A stretch of 39,535 bases of DNA from Verrucomicrobiota bacterium (GTDB lineage: Bacteria; Verrucomicrobiota; Verrucomicrobiia; JABWAM01), in contig JACQHZ010000166.1 of NCBI GenBank assembly GCA_016198745.1, positions 1 to 39,535 of the forward strand, read 5' to 3'. The position numbers were made by a program, and so were the translations under genes. Shown here in pieces: positions 1 through 9,576 of the stretch. A model generated the notes under the pieces. It did no database searches, had not been told where the DNA came from, and worked only from the letters and a program-made list of their open reading frames with translations. The stretch's first letter is position 1, and each line of letters begins with the position of its first letter.

Positions 1-34
1 GGCTACCCAGCACAATGCAGCTCACGCATCGATT

Positions 35-144
35 CCGGCAGTCTGCCGGAAACCCTTGAATCAGACAAACACTCGCAAGATCTTGTGGCACAAAGTGCTG
101 CCTGGCCTCTTGGCCAGGTGCATTTTTCACCTTGTGAAAAATGC
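35..144. repeat. Cluster of three perfect short hairpins (35-49, 101-118, 120-144)
   Basis: CCGGCAG-T-CTGCCGG; CCTGGCC-TCTT-GGCCAGG; GCATTTTTCAC-CTT-GTGAAAAATGC, all perfect arms, in an intergenic region. Confidence 0.7.
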
Positions 145-366
145 AGGTTAGGGCCTCATCCTCACGAAAATACAAACATCAACCAAAGATTCCATTCGTA
201 ATTCTTAATTCGTCATTCACAATTGATCAGGAACCTTGACTATGATCAGAGCAAGGCGTGTTTCGATCTCTTCTGCAAACCGGCCTCCGAGACCTTGCTC
301 CTGCGCTTCATAGAAGCGCGGCTACAACATCAGAGAAATCTTCTCCGGAAAACAAGAACGGCAGTT

Positions 367-1182
367 TCACTGCATCCGGCCGACAATGGACTGTTGCTGT
401 TGCAGCTTGACGATGGTATTGGGAGGGCAGACTCCCCGCCAGGAAACGCCCGGATAAAGCATCGCGCGACGGCCGAGCACCGAACCCGGATTCAAGACGC
501 AGTGACAACCGGCCTCTGCATGGTCGCCGAGGATCGCGCCGAATTTCCGCAAACCGGTGTTGATCTTGGCGCCGCTGAACATGATCTCGATGCTGCCCTG
601 GGTGATCTTGACGTTCGAGAGCGTGACGCCCGATCCCAGGTGCGAATGATACCCCAAAACGGAATCGCCCACGTAAGCAAAGTGCGGCACTTTCGCCTCG
701 TTGAAGAGGACGCAGTTCTTGAACTCGCAACTGTTTCCCAGCACGCATCCATCGCCGACGATCACGTTGCCGCGCAGATACGCGCCATGTCGGATTTCGC
801 AGTTTTTTCCGATCCAAACGGGGCCGCGGATATGCACATGGGGTTCAATCACCGTTCCAATGTCAACAAAGACGCTCCCCTCGATCACCGTTCGAGGCGA
901 GATTTTGCCGAAATTCTCGTGCTTCAGATGCTGTTCCAGATAAACGCCGATTTTTGGGAGCGCCTCCCACGGATACACGCAACCCTCAAAAAGCCCCGCG
1001 TGATCGGTCTGACTCAGGTCCAGCAGCTCTGACACGAATAGAGACATGACGCACCAATACCAGAAGTCCCGCCTTCCGACAATATCCAAATAATCAAGGC
1101 GGCAAGTCAGAGCCTGTTTTAAAAGCAGGGTGGGGTCTGTTGCGAGTGCCGCAAGAGCCGGCGCATGAGGCGGCAGGGTCAA
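367..1182 (-). CDS. Left-handed beta-helix (hexapeptide-repeat) protein, GlmU/NDP-sugar acyltransferase-like
   Basis: Repeated hexapeptide-like turns (GSVFVDIGTVIEPHVHIRGPVWIGKNCEIRHGAYLRGNVIVGDGCVLGNSCEFKNC). Its ATG overlaps the stop of the upstream ORF (ATGA). Confidence 0.8.
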   Translation of the reverse strand: MTLPPHAPALAALATDPTLLLKQALTCRLDYLDIVGRRDFWYWCVMSLFVSELLDLSQTDHAGLFEGCVYPWEALPKIGVYLEQHLKHENFGKISPRTVIEGSVFVDIGTVIEPHVHIRGPVWIGKNCEIRHGAYLRGNVIVGDGCVLGNSCEFKNCVLFNEAKVPHFAYVGDSVLGYHSHLGSGVTLSNVKITQGSIEIMFSGAKINTGLRKFGAILGDHAEAGCHCVLNPGSVLGRRAMLYPGVSWRGVCPPNTIVKLQQQQSIVGRMQ

Positions 1183-1610
1183 TCGTTCCGTCCGATATCC
1201 ACGGCGATTTCCGTCGCGCTTGCGACCGGCGGTTCCCGCGCCGCGGAACGGATGGACGATGCACGAACGAGATTGGGTTGTTCCGTACCAATGTCCACCT
1301 CCTGCGGGGGCACAGAGGAGGATTTGCAGATGACATAGGCCTGGCGCGGATGGTTGGGTTGTTCGGGATGAAAGAACCGGAGTTTTCCCTGTTGGAGCAA
1401 CCGTTTGACGGCGGTGTTTTGCAGATAGACCGGCGAGCGTTGCAGAAGACGTGCGATTTCATGAAGCCGCAAAGGACGGGTTGCCGCCAATGTCAGGATG
1501 ATCCGATCCAGTTCGCGGGGCAAGAGACGCCGCTGCAGTCGGCTCAGGTTCTGTCGGACAGCCGCTGGCAGTCCCGTCACAGACTCCCTATGTAATGATT
1601 TGAACTTCAT
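1179..1610 (-). CDS. Winged-helix protein (RecG/Fic C-terminal-like wHTH)
   Basis: LPRELDRIILTLAATRPLRLHEIARLLQRSPVYLQNTAVKRLLQQGKLRFFHPEQPNHPRQAY resembles wHTH domains at the C-terminus of RecG/Fic-like proteins. Confidence 0.6.
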   Translation of the reverse strand: MKFKSLHRESVTGLPAAVRQNLSRLQRRLLPRELDRIILTLAATRPLRLHEIARLLQRSPVYLQNTAVKRLLQQGKLRFFHPEQPNHPRQAYVICKSSSVPPQEVDIGTEQPNLVRASSIRSAAREPPVASATEIAVDIGRND

Positions 1611-1886
1611 AGGTAATGGGTGTTTTCAGGATTAACTGCCTATGTATCCCGCTTGGGGGATGGGATGTCAAGCATGCAACACCATCATGTTTCCTCAATA
1701 AAGGTCAGCCCGCCTCATAAAAAGGCCGGTTTTGATTCTCGCCCCCTTGCGTCCCCTTGATCTAGGATGGCTGACTGGCCGTGTGCAAACGGAAAAAACC
1801 GAAATCCAAATGTGCGCCATGAATGCCGGCGCGTAATCTTTTCACAAATTCGGATGACATCTCGTGAGAACTCAATACTGCCAACG

Positions 1887-2537
1887 ATGAACAAACGATC
1901 CAACATCAGAAAAATCATCATTGCGGGTTGCGGACCGGGAGGTCTTGATCACCTGACCCCTGCCGTGCGTCAAGCCATCGAAAGCGCCGAAATTCTTGTG
2001 GGCGCCCCGCGGCTGCTGGAAAGTTTTCCGGCGCCCGATGCGGAACGGATCGCGGTGAGGGCAGACATCCAGGAGGCGATTGAAAAAATGGCCGTTCATG
2101 TCGGTCGCAGGAAAATCGTGATCCTCGTCACCGGCGATCCCGGCCTGTGCAGCCTGGCGCAACCGGTGATCCAGCGTTTTGGCCGCGCCGCCTGTCAGGT
2201 CCTTCCCGGCATCAGTTCCATCCAGGTTGCTTTTGCGCGCATCGGTCTCGACTGGCTGGATGCGAGGATCATCAGCGCGCACAATCTCATCCCGGAGTTG
2301 GACCCGCGGTCGTTGGTTGATGTCGGAAAAATCGCCGTCTTGATGGGCGGCGTTTCATCGTTCCGCTGGATTGCAGGCGTGGCCAGGACCCTTGGAGCGT
2401 ATCGCAGAATTTTTGTCTGCGAAAATCTCACTCTGGCCGATGAACGCGTTCGTGAAATCAAGCTTTCGGACATCGCCGCGCTTCGCGCCTCCTCGAAAAC
2501 CGTCGTTTTATTGATCAAGAAAGACCTGGCGGCGTGA
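1887..2537 (+). CDS. cbiE: Precorrin-6Y C5,15-methyltransferase CbiE-type subunit (tetrapyrrole methylase fold)
   Basis: IIIAGCGPGGLDHLTPAVRQAIESAEILVGAPRLLESF...VILVTGDPGLCSLAQPVIQRFG...VLPGISSIQVAFARIGLDWLDARIISAHN. The internal ATG at 1887 is preferred over the ORF start at 1767. Confidence 0.8.
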   Translation: MNKRSNIRKIIIAGCGPGGLDHLTPAVRQAIESAEILVGAPRLLESFPAPDAERIAVRADIQEAIEKMAVHVGRRKIVILVTGDPGLCSLAQPVIQRFGRAACQVLPGISSIQVAFARIGLDWLDARIISAHNLIPELDPRSLVDVGKIAVLMGGVSSFRWIAGVARTLGAYRRIFVCENLTLADERVREIKLSDIAALRASSKTVVLLIKKDLAA

Positions 2538-2671
2538 TGGGCGCGTTTTCTGTCATCCCCGTCTGTGCGTCTGACACGCGGTGCTCCATCGGGTTGATCA
2601 ACCACGAGGGGGACCCTCGCACCGGCTTCTGCAGAATGGTGTCAAGCGTCAGTTGAGCGGCCGGGGCAGGG

Positions 2672-3724
2672 TCACGAACGCCATTCCTTCACAGTTTCAA
2701 CCATGGCGACGAAGTTCCGCAGGGGGACGTAATCCGGCACGGAATTGCCGGAACCGGGACAGTAACCGCCATCGCGGGCGAGGAGATCGAGATTGCGTTT
2801 CGTCTGCTCGCGGACTTGTTGCGGTGCGCCGCGCGCCAGCAGGTCCACGTCAATATGTCCGAGCAGACATAGGCGGTCGCCCCATTGTTTCTTCAATGCA
2901 ACAGCATCCATCGGCTTCGGCTCGATCGGATGCAGGCCGGCGAATCCGCAGTCCACAATGTCGCCGATCAGGTCCTTCATCTGGCCGTCGGAATGATAGA
3001 TGTAAATGACGCCGCGTTTGCTGCACATTGCGCCCATGCGTTTGTAAGCGGGAAAGACGTGGCGTCGAAGAACAACGGGATTGACCATCGGCCCGCTGAA
3101 ATAAGCCAGGTCGTCGGCGTGCAGCACAGCCCCGACCGCGGGGTGCGCGATCACACGCTCGGTGATGCGCGTCTGGATTTCGGCGACGCGCTCGAACACG
3201 CGTCCGACGAGCTGCGGGTGGTCGTGAATCGCCTCCGAAAAGAAAGTGAAGCCCATCAATTGCCACGTACCCGTGAAAATTTTGCCGATATTGGCGATGA
3301 CCTTCATCCCGTGAGGCAGCAGCGGCAGCGCCTCATCGAGCATGGAAAGACTCATCTTCTCAGGGTCCGGCCACACAAACTTCTCGAAATCTCCATCGGA
3401 AGCGATCACCCCGGTGCCTGTTTCAGCCCATGCCATTTCGATGTCCTCATTCCGATAAAGGCTGTAATGGGCGTGGCCGACATGTTGTTGCGCGCCCACC
3501 GTGGCCATTTTTCCGCCAAACTGGAGCAATCCGAAACTGACAGGGTAGAAACAATAACCAGCCTCCTTCCAGAAATCGATGTCGTCCTGGATGCTGTTGA
3601 TGGGACGTCCCAAATAGGCCTCGCGAACGTCCTTGCCCACCCCCGCCTCGAAATGAGGCGGCGGCGACATTGCCTCCCGATGAACAATCGCGCGTTGAAT
3701 CCGGTCAAAACGATCTTCTTTCAT
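2672..3724 (-). CDS. Uroporphyrinogen decarboxylase-like (URO-D superfamily) protein, copy 1
   Basis: URO-D-like layout; YIYHSDGQMKDLIGDIVDCGFAGLHPIEPKPMDAVALKKQWGDRLCLLGHID. Confidence 0.8.
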   Translation of the reverse strand: MKEDRFDRIQRAIVHREAMSPPPHFEAGVGKDVREAYLGRPINSIQDDIDFWKEAGYCFYPVSFGLLQFGGKMATVGAQQHVGHAHYSLYRNEDIEMAWAETGTGVIASDGDFEKFVWPDPEKMSLSMLDEALPLLPHGMKVIANIGKIFTGTWQLMGFTFFSEAIHDHPQLVGRVFERVAEIQTRITERVIAHPAVGAVLHADDLAYFSGPMVNPVVLRRHVFPAYKRMGAMCSKRGVIYIYHSDGQMKDLIGDIVDCGFAGLHPIEPKPMDAVALKKQWGDRLCLLGHIDVDLLARGAPQQVREQTKRNLDLLARDGGYCPGSGNSVPDYVPLRNFVAMVETVKEWRS

Positions 3725-3771
3725 GGTGCTTTCCGAGTTGATGCTTCGTCATGGAAGGGCGACTCTTTCGC

Positions 3772-4920
3772 TCAAATCCAGCCGGTCTCTTTGGCGAGCA
3801 ACCGGCAGTAATCCACAAAATTCGGCCAGGAGACATCGTGCGGAATGCCATGATCGCAGCCGGGGATATAACCCCCGCTCTTGATGGCAGGCCGCAGCCG
3901 CTCGAATTCCGCGCGGATCACCCTGCCGCCCTTGGCCATCGCGCGTTTGTCAACTCCGCCGCGGTGAGCCATCTTTGAACCAAAATTCTTGCAATAAGCG
4001 GGAAGATCGTTGCCGGCGGCGACCTCCTGCGGCGAATTGCAATTGATGCCCGCTTCGATCCAGACCGGGATCAGATCGCCGACGAACCCGTCTGAATCAC
4101 AATCAATGATCGGCACGAAAGCGGCCTTCGCCTGTTCCGTCCACGTTCGCCAGCAAGGAAGCAGAAACTTCCGGCACATGTCGGGACCGACCATCGGCTT
4201 GGATTTGTAGGCCATGTCCTCGCTGATGACAATAAAGTCGGGCACGTAACTTGCGAGCACCCGCTGCAGCATTCGCGCAATGAATTTTTGCCAGAAATCA
4301 ATCATCTCCTGCACGAAGTCCGGATCGTCCATGAGCATCATGCACACCCCCTCGAAGCCAAGCCACTCGCGCAATTGCCAGAACGGGCCGTTCACAACAA
4401 AACCGCTGGGGTAGTCGCGCCCTTTCAATTTCGCGCAACGGTCCGCGAAATCGGCGGGAAACCGTTTCGGATCATCCGGATCATAACGACACGCCATGTC
4501 CGGCCAGTCCTTGCGCGATTCGACGGGACATTTGATCCATTTGCGGGTCACAAAATCAATTGCCATCCGCAGATAAGTCACATCGAACTCGTCGGATATT
4601 TCACAGATGTTGCCTTTCCAATCCTGCACGATCAGCGTGCCGGGGCGCCGCTCCAGGACCTTCTCCTCGAACTGCGGAATCATCCGGAAATCCACGCCGC
4701 AATCAACCGGCTGTTGCGCGCTGCCCGGCGGAATGCCGATGATCTTCCGGACATGTTCCAGGTAGTTGTCCACTTTCGCCGGTAATCCTTGTTGATGCCA
4801 TGCCCTGAGCGTGGAACGCCGCCCCCCACCGGGCATAAACGGAATGCGGTCCGTTTTTTGAAAGGCCAGCGCGGCAATATAACGTTCGCGTTCGTTCATA
4901 AAAAATTGGTTGCGCTTCAT
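3772..4920 (-). CDS. URO-D-like protein, copy 2
   Basis: MNERERYIAALAFQKTDRIPFMPGG...ISEDMAYKSKPMVGPDMC...DCDSDGFVGDLIPVWIEAGINCNSPQE. Starts at 4920 or 4899; the long ORF start at 5181 runs through a palindromic repeat. Confidence 0.8.
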   Translation of the reverse strand: MKRNQFFMNERERYIAALAFQKTDRIPFMPGGGRRSTLRAWHQQGLPAKVDNYLEHVRKIIGIPPGSAQQPVDCGVDFRMIPQFEEKVLERRPGTLIVQDWKGNICEISDEFDVTYLRMAIDFVTRKWIKCPVESRKDWPDMACRYDPDDPKRFPADFADRCAKLKGRDYPSGFVVNGPFWQLREWLGFEGVCMMLMDDPDFVQEMIDFWQKFIARMLQRVLASYVPDFIVISEDMAYKSKPMVGPDMCRKFLLPCWRTWTEQAKAAFVPIIDCDSDGFVGDLIPVWIEAGINCNSPQEVAAGNDLPAYCKNFGSKMAHRGGVDKRAMAKGGRVIRAEFERLRPAIKSGGYIPGCDHGIPHDVSWPNFVDYCRLLAKETGWI

Positions 4921-5046
4921 TGTGCCACAGTGCGGAACAAGTTCCACCTTTTTCTGAGCGCCAGGGCCGACGGCATCGCCAACAGCAGCCTGGCAATGAT
5001 CGTGTCTATATAGGCGGTCATAAGTGTTTGCGAATAGATCGGCAGA

Positions 5047-5106
5047 ATGGAGGGCGCGGCTCTGTCCGCGCCACCCCGCAGGCGCCGACGAAGCGGCGCC
5101 CTCCAT
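5047..5106. repeat. REP-like element: outer inverted repeat enclosing two hairpins
   Basis: Outer ATGGAGGGCGC (5047-5057)/GCGCCCTCCAT (5096-5106); inner GGCGCGG-CTCTGT-CCGCGCC approx. 5053-5072 and GGCGCC-N8-GGCGCC at 5081-5100. Confidence 0.75.
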
Positions 5107-5125
5107 GTTCTCGAAGAATGCGCAA

Positions 5126-6283
5126 TTATTTATTGCCGCGTGCATAACAACCGTCGGAACTCCTCCAATTTCGCACTGCATCGATCATGGTCCGGTACTG
5201 CGGGAAACAGGTTTCGCCCGCGCCGGTGATGAAGGCCGAGGCGGTGGGACATACAATGAGACCGCGACGGTCGTCGAAGACATCCCGGATAAGGGCAAGG
5301 GTTTCCTCGCGAATCTCGTCCGGGGTTGCCTCGTAGAAACGGGCGATCTGAATGTTTCCCTCCATGCATATCTTTCCGCGGATGATTTTCTTGGCCTCGG
5401 CGGGGGTGATGTCCCCCATCGGCGGCGCTTCGATCGGATGGAGCACGTCAACCCCCGCGTCAACAAATCCCTTCAGCACTTTCTTCATCGAACCATGGCT
5501 GTGAACGTACATCCGGGCGCCCCCGTTGTGGACCAGGTCAACGATGGGCTTGTCGTATTTCAGGTTGAAATCCTTGAAATCCCCCGGCCCGTGGAGCGGG
5601 GGCACGAGATATTCCTCCCCGCTGAGGGAGAAAAAGGGGCCGATTTTTTTCACAAGCAGATGCTTTGCCGTAGCCAGCATGATTTTCATCTGCCGTTCGC
5701 AGAGGGCGTGCAGGATGTCCCGGTCGCTCCGGGTGAAAAGGGCGAAATTCTCGGAACCGAGCAGTTCCACGACAAAACCGGCCGGATTAAAACCAAGCCA
5801 GCAGATGATGACGCCGCGCTCGCCGATCTTGAGGTCCATTTCAAAAAATGGATCCGTTTCCGGCTCGATCGTGGGCAAGGACAACGATAAAAATTTTTCC
5901 GCGTCCTCCCGGGATTGGATGAAATGCCTCTCGGCAAGGCCGGGCTGACCTTTCAAGTTGCGAAGGAATATCGCCTTCAATTCCCCCTTGGGAGTTTTCA
6001 ATATGCGGATGATCCGCTCAAAATCTTCGGAGTGCGGTTCGACCGTGCGCATGCACGGATACCTCCTCTCGATCGTATTTTGCGCATCGGCCAGGGGCTC
6101 GACGCAACTCACTTCGCGTCCGCACCACCAGGTCAAGCGCCGGTCGCAATGCTCACTGACATAAGCCCGGGTTTTTTCATAGGTTGGGTCATTGGCCGGA
6201 TAATTCTCCCAGACCGTTACCGCGGGACGGTCCGTTTCCTGGTGAAAAAAGCATCGGGTCAAACGTTCGCGGGAATTGAGCAT
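5126..6283 (-). CDS. URO-D-like protein, copy 3
   Basis: MLNSRERLTRCFFHQETDRPAVTVWENYP...ARMYVHSHGSMKKVLKGFVDAGVDVLHPIEAPPMGDITPAEAKKIIRGKICMEGNI. Confidence 0.8.
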   Translation of the reverse strand: MLNSRERLTRCFFHQETDRPAVTVWENYPANDPTYEKTRAYVSEHCDRRLTWWCGREVSCVEPLADAQNTIERRYPCMRTVEPHSEDFERIIRILKTPKGELKAIFLRNLKGQPGLAERHFIQSREDAEKFLSLSLPTIEPETDPFFEMDLKIGERGVIICWLGFNPAGFVVELLGSENFALFTRSDRDILHALCERQMKIMLATAKHLLVKKIGPFFSLSGEEYLVPPLHGPGDFKDFNLKYDKPIVDLVHNGGARMYVHSHGSMKKVLKGFVDAGVDVLHPIEAPPMGDITPAEAKKIIRGKICMEGNIQIARFYEATPDEIREETLALIRDVFDDRRGLIVCPTASAFITGAGETCFPQYRTMIDAVRNWRSSDGCYARGNK

Positions 6284-6315
6284 GAGGGTATCGAGTGCGC
6301 GCCTCGAACATTTGA

Positions 6316-7575
6316 TCAGTCCAAACTCACCCGGTATTGATACAGATCGGCGTCAATCCACTCGGCCGCAGGCGGATAACCGCGCTCGCCGTAGCGCGTG
6401 AGGTAAAGCACGACGTCGCCGGTCTCGCGGTCCTGATAGAATTTGAAGTTCGAGTGTTGGGTGTCGGGATGTTCGCCCGGTTGCGCCCGATCAATGACAG
6501 TGATGGTCTTTCTTTTGATCGCCACCGGACTTTCCTGCATTTCGGCGATGTAAAGCGGGCTGCGCGGCATGTTGCCGTTCGGACGGCGGCCTTCGAGACA
6601 GAGGTTGCCGATCCAGTAAAGTTGATTGTTCTTGATCGAACGAAACAACGCCGACCCGGTGGCGCTCGATTCAATGACGCTGCCATCGTCGCAAGGCAGG
6701 GGAACGACTTCCGACCAGGTCGTTCCGCCGTCTTCCGAAAAAGAGAGCCACTTGTAACCGGGTTTTTCCGGCCAGGCCTCGTTGCTGCCGCGCAAGATCA
6801 TGCAGAATCGGCCATCTGACAATTCCGCGACGGTTCCTTCGCACATCCCGCGCGACGATTTGTCGAACTTGCACGGCACGGCCTTGCCCACGCGCCAGTT
6901 CAGGTTTCCGGTTTTCTGAAATTCGCCGATCAAAAGGCCGACCTCCCATACGTCGGAGAACACCTCGGGCATATCCTTGCGCGCAGCGTAATCGCGCGCG
7001 CCGATCCTTTCGGCGGCAGCGGGCGTCACGGTTGGCTTCAGGTTCGCGGGAACGAGGTGCGCCTTCTTTTGCCATTGAACCGGCGCCAGCACGCGCCCAT
7101 GCGAATCGAGAAACGGCGTGGCGAAACTGACGTAAATGCCCTGTTTCAACCCGAAATCGGAGATGAACACGTCGGGCGCCATCCCTTTCGACACCGAATT
7201 GGGATCGCCCGTCGTGATGCGAATTCGCGCGCTTGCATCCGGGTCGTAGCCGCCTTCCAACGATGATTCCAGTTTGTCATTGGTCCAATGGATCAGGAGG
7301 TTGCGATCAGCCAGATAGAGCGCCGCGTTTTCGGTGTGCACGATGACGCCGCCCGGCGCCGGAACGCTGCTGAGCGCGGAACGCGATTCGCCCCAGGTCT
7401 TGCCGTTATCATGGCTGACAGCGTCGCTGAAGTTGTCGTGAATATCATTGCTCACTTCCCATCCGATCCGCCTGAGCAACACGCGCTTGATCGCGTCGAT
7501 GTAAATGATAAAGCCGCACAACGGCGCGCGGCCGGGTTGATGAGAGAACACTTTTCGTTTGAGGATCATTTGCAT
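6316..7575 (-). CDS. BNR-repeat sialidase-like (exo-alpha-sialidase) protein
   Basis: Asp-box-like motifs SHDNGKTWGESRSAL and SEDGGTTWSEV; six-bladed propeller-like spacing. Confidence 0.7.
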   Translation of the reverse strand: MQMILKRKVFSHQPGRAPLCGFIIYIDAIKRVLLRRIGWEVSNDIHDNFSDAVSHDNGKTWGESRSALSSVPAPGGVIVHTENAALYLADRNLLIHWTNDKLESSLEGGYDPDASARIRITTGDPNSVSKGMAPDVFISDFGLKQGIYVSFATPFLDSHGRVLAPVQWQKKAHLVPANLKPTVTPAAAERIGARDYAARKDMPEVFSDVWEVGLLIGEFQKTGNLNWRVGKAVPCKFDKSSRGMCEGTVAELSDGRFCMILRGSNEAWPEKPGYKWLSFSEDGGTTWSEVVPLPCDDGSVIESSATGSALFRSIKNNQLYWIGNLCLEGRRPNGNMPRSPLYIAEMQESPVAIKRKTITVIDRAQPGEHPDTQHSNFKFYQDRETGDVVLYLTRYGERGYPPAAEWIDADLYQYRVSLD

Positions 7576-7632
7576 GATAGAATCCGGTTTTGAGGTTTGT
7601 CTGGCAGGGCCCTTTTCTATTCCGATGGGCGC

Positions 7633-8157
7633 TCATGACGATTTCGACAACCAATTTCTCTGAATCACATCACACCGCGCGCCCTGCCGGCGCAGAAATT
7701 CAGCCACCGCGTAGTACGTGCCCATAGAGGGTCCTTCATCGTTGCCCGCCAAAATCAATGTGTCGCCCTTGGCGTGGATCACATAGTCTTCCTCGTTGCG
7801 TTCCGGCGTCAGGCCGGACGGAATCTGCAGCCCATGCAGCGGCGCTGTGCGTTTGCTCGCGCCGACGAGGACCACAACACCGTTGACTTCTTGTGCGTCC
7901 GACATAATCGGCAGCTTGGCGCCGCTCATTTTTTCGATGTAAATTTGCAGGTCGGTTGCCGCAAGCTTGACTTTGCCGTCCGGCGTTCCGGTTTGGCTGC
8001 GTGCAGGCTTGTATGCCTCGGCCTTAAACACCGAATCGCGAATGACAATGGCGGTGGAGGGATTCCCGTCCTTGACCAGCGTTGCGGCCTGCAATGTGAG
8101 AACGACCATCGGATCTGAAATCAGCGCATAAACAATAACGTGAAGATTTGGGAGCAT
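7633..8157 (-). pseudogene. Truncated DUF4838/GH67 N-terminal-like fragment
   Basis: DLQIYIEKMSGAKLPIM...TLILAGNDEGPSMGTYYAVAEFLRRQGARCD aligns by eye with DLASYIERMSGAKPAI...RVYLAGANDDSHYYAAVELLRQWGCRW of the 9.6-12.1 kb gene, but ends soon afterwards. Confidence 0.6.
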
Positions 8158-8188
8158 GGCAAATACTCAGGTAAGCGTAGGAATTTCA

Positions 8189-8220
8189 CCGCAAAAACAC
8201 AATCCTACCGGTTTTTGTGG
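8189..8220. repeat. Inverted repeat (possible terminator or operator)
   Basis: CCGCAAAAAC (8189-8198)/GTTTTTGTGG (8211-8220), 9 of 10 pairs, between the pilin gene and the DUF4838 fragment. Confidence 0.4.
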
Positions 8221-8392
8221 GGTGTCACCGGTCGAATCAACGCCGCTGGTTCTTTTGCCCGCTGGCGGCCCCACCACTGCGGGATTGGCGCCGCAACGGC
8301 AGGAGTCCACAAGGGATATTCTCCCTCTTCGCGACTTGCCGTCAGCCAAAATTCCGGCGCGGCTTTTGTTCAATTGATTTTACGGCAGCCCC

Positions 8393-9340
8393 TTACGGAT
8401 CGTAATAATTCCGCAAATACTTCCAGCTGGGACCGCCTCCGTCCAATGCGTGTTTGATGGCCGCCACATGTCCATCCAGATAGACCATGTTGGCCCGGCG
8501 TCCCGGATGGCGAAAAGCATAGTAAAACCCCCTGTTGCCGCCCGTATAGTTCCAATAAATCGGGTCGGTGTTGTCGATGTCAATGAAGTATTCACTGACT
8601 CCTCCGTCACCTATGTCCTGGCAATCAACGACCAGCGTCGCGTCGGAAGGCGCGCCTGCATACTGAACGGAGGGCGCACTCCAAGGATTGGATTCTGCAA
8701 AGCTGGGTAGCTTTGAAAAACCTCGTTGCGGAACGCCGTATTGGTAGCCGCTGACACTCCAATTGACAACATAACTGCAGCCGTTGAGACTGTACTCATA
8801 GTAGTCTTTGGTGACAGCTTGGCAGCCGTTGGACGGGTTGCGCTTCGACTTGTATTCAGCCGGGCAATGCAAAACTTTTGCGCGCCGCATGGAACCCCAA
8901 GGTTCGGTGCTTCCCAAATAGCCGCCTCGCGCAAGGAAGTTGTGCCATTGGTTGGGTGCAGAACCGTTTGCGGGCATATAATCATCCCAATCGTTGGCGT
9001 AAAGGGCAAAGGCATGCCCGATCTGTTTCAGGTTATTCATGCAAACAATGGCCTTGGCACTTTCCCTTGCATTCTTCAATGCCGGCAGCAGAAGCGCGGC
9101 CAGGATGGAGATGATGGCAACCACCACCAGCAACTCGATGAGCGTGAAGCCCCGCAGGGCGGAGCGAGACACGAGACACGGATCATGAGACACGGGGGCT
9201 GAGGCGTGAATCGCCTGCCCCGTCCCGCTCAGCGGGATGGTGAATCGTGAATCACAGCAAAGCGGTTGCCGTGACTTGCAGCAAAACTGCATCGTTCGGT
9301 CGCCACGGCGAATCCGTCCTTTGGCGGATGAATTGTTCAT
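8393..9340 (-). CDS. Type II secretion/type IV pseudopilin-like protein with prepilin N-methylation motif and H-X9-DG C-terminus (pilin 1)
   Basis: [55 protein letters not shown]...[19 protein letters not shown]. Confidence 0.9.
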   Translation of the reverse strand: MNNSSAKGRIRRGDRTMQFCCKSRQPLCCDSRFTIPLSGTGQAIHASAPVSHDPCLVSRSALRGFTLIELLVVVAIISILAALLLPALKNARESAKAIVCMNNLKQIGHAFALYANDWDDYMPANGSAPNQWHNFLARGGYLGSTEPWGSMRRAKVLHCPAEYKSKRNPSNGCQAVTKDYYEYSLNGCSYVVNWSVSGYQYGVPQRGFSKLPSFAESNPWSAPSVQYAGAPSDATLVVDCQDIGDGGVSEYFIDIDNTDPIYWNYTGGNRGFYYAFRHPGRRANMVYLDGHVAAIKHALDGGGPSWKYLRNYYDP

Positions 9341-9472
9341 GATGAAATACGGATAACTGATTACTGATCACTGCCTCCTCATTTCCCCGCTCGGCGCGCG
9401 CAGGACCTGGGATGTGAACGCAATGCAAATATGTCCGCCATTTGACTGATCGGGTATGTCAATGTCTTGATA

Positions 9473-9537
9473 TGTGGCACAGCCGTCCCCGGCTGTGGTT
9501 TCTCCTGCGGAACACAGCCGGGGGCGGCTGTGCCACA
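9473..9537. repeat. Long imperfect hairpin / REP-like palindrome
   Basis: TGTGGCACAGCCGTCCCCGGCTGTG (9473-9497)/CACAGCCGGGGGCGGCTGTGCCACA (9513-9537), 25-nt arms with one G-T position, 15-nt loop. Confidence 0.85.
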
Positions 9538-9576
9538 CATTTTCCGGTGAGCACCTGAACCGTTGCTTCGCATGGG

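Noticed and set aside
1887-2537. Cobalamin biosynthesis cluster
   Set aside because: Only one CbiE-type gene is present; no other cob/cbi genes in the window. URO-D-like neighbours are not evidence for tetrapyrrole synthesis.
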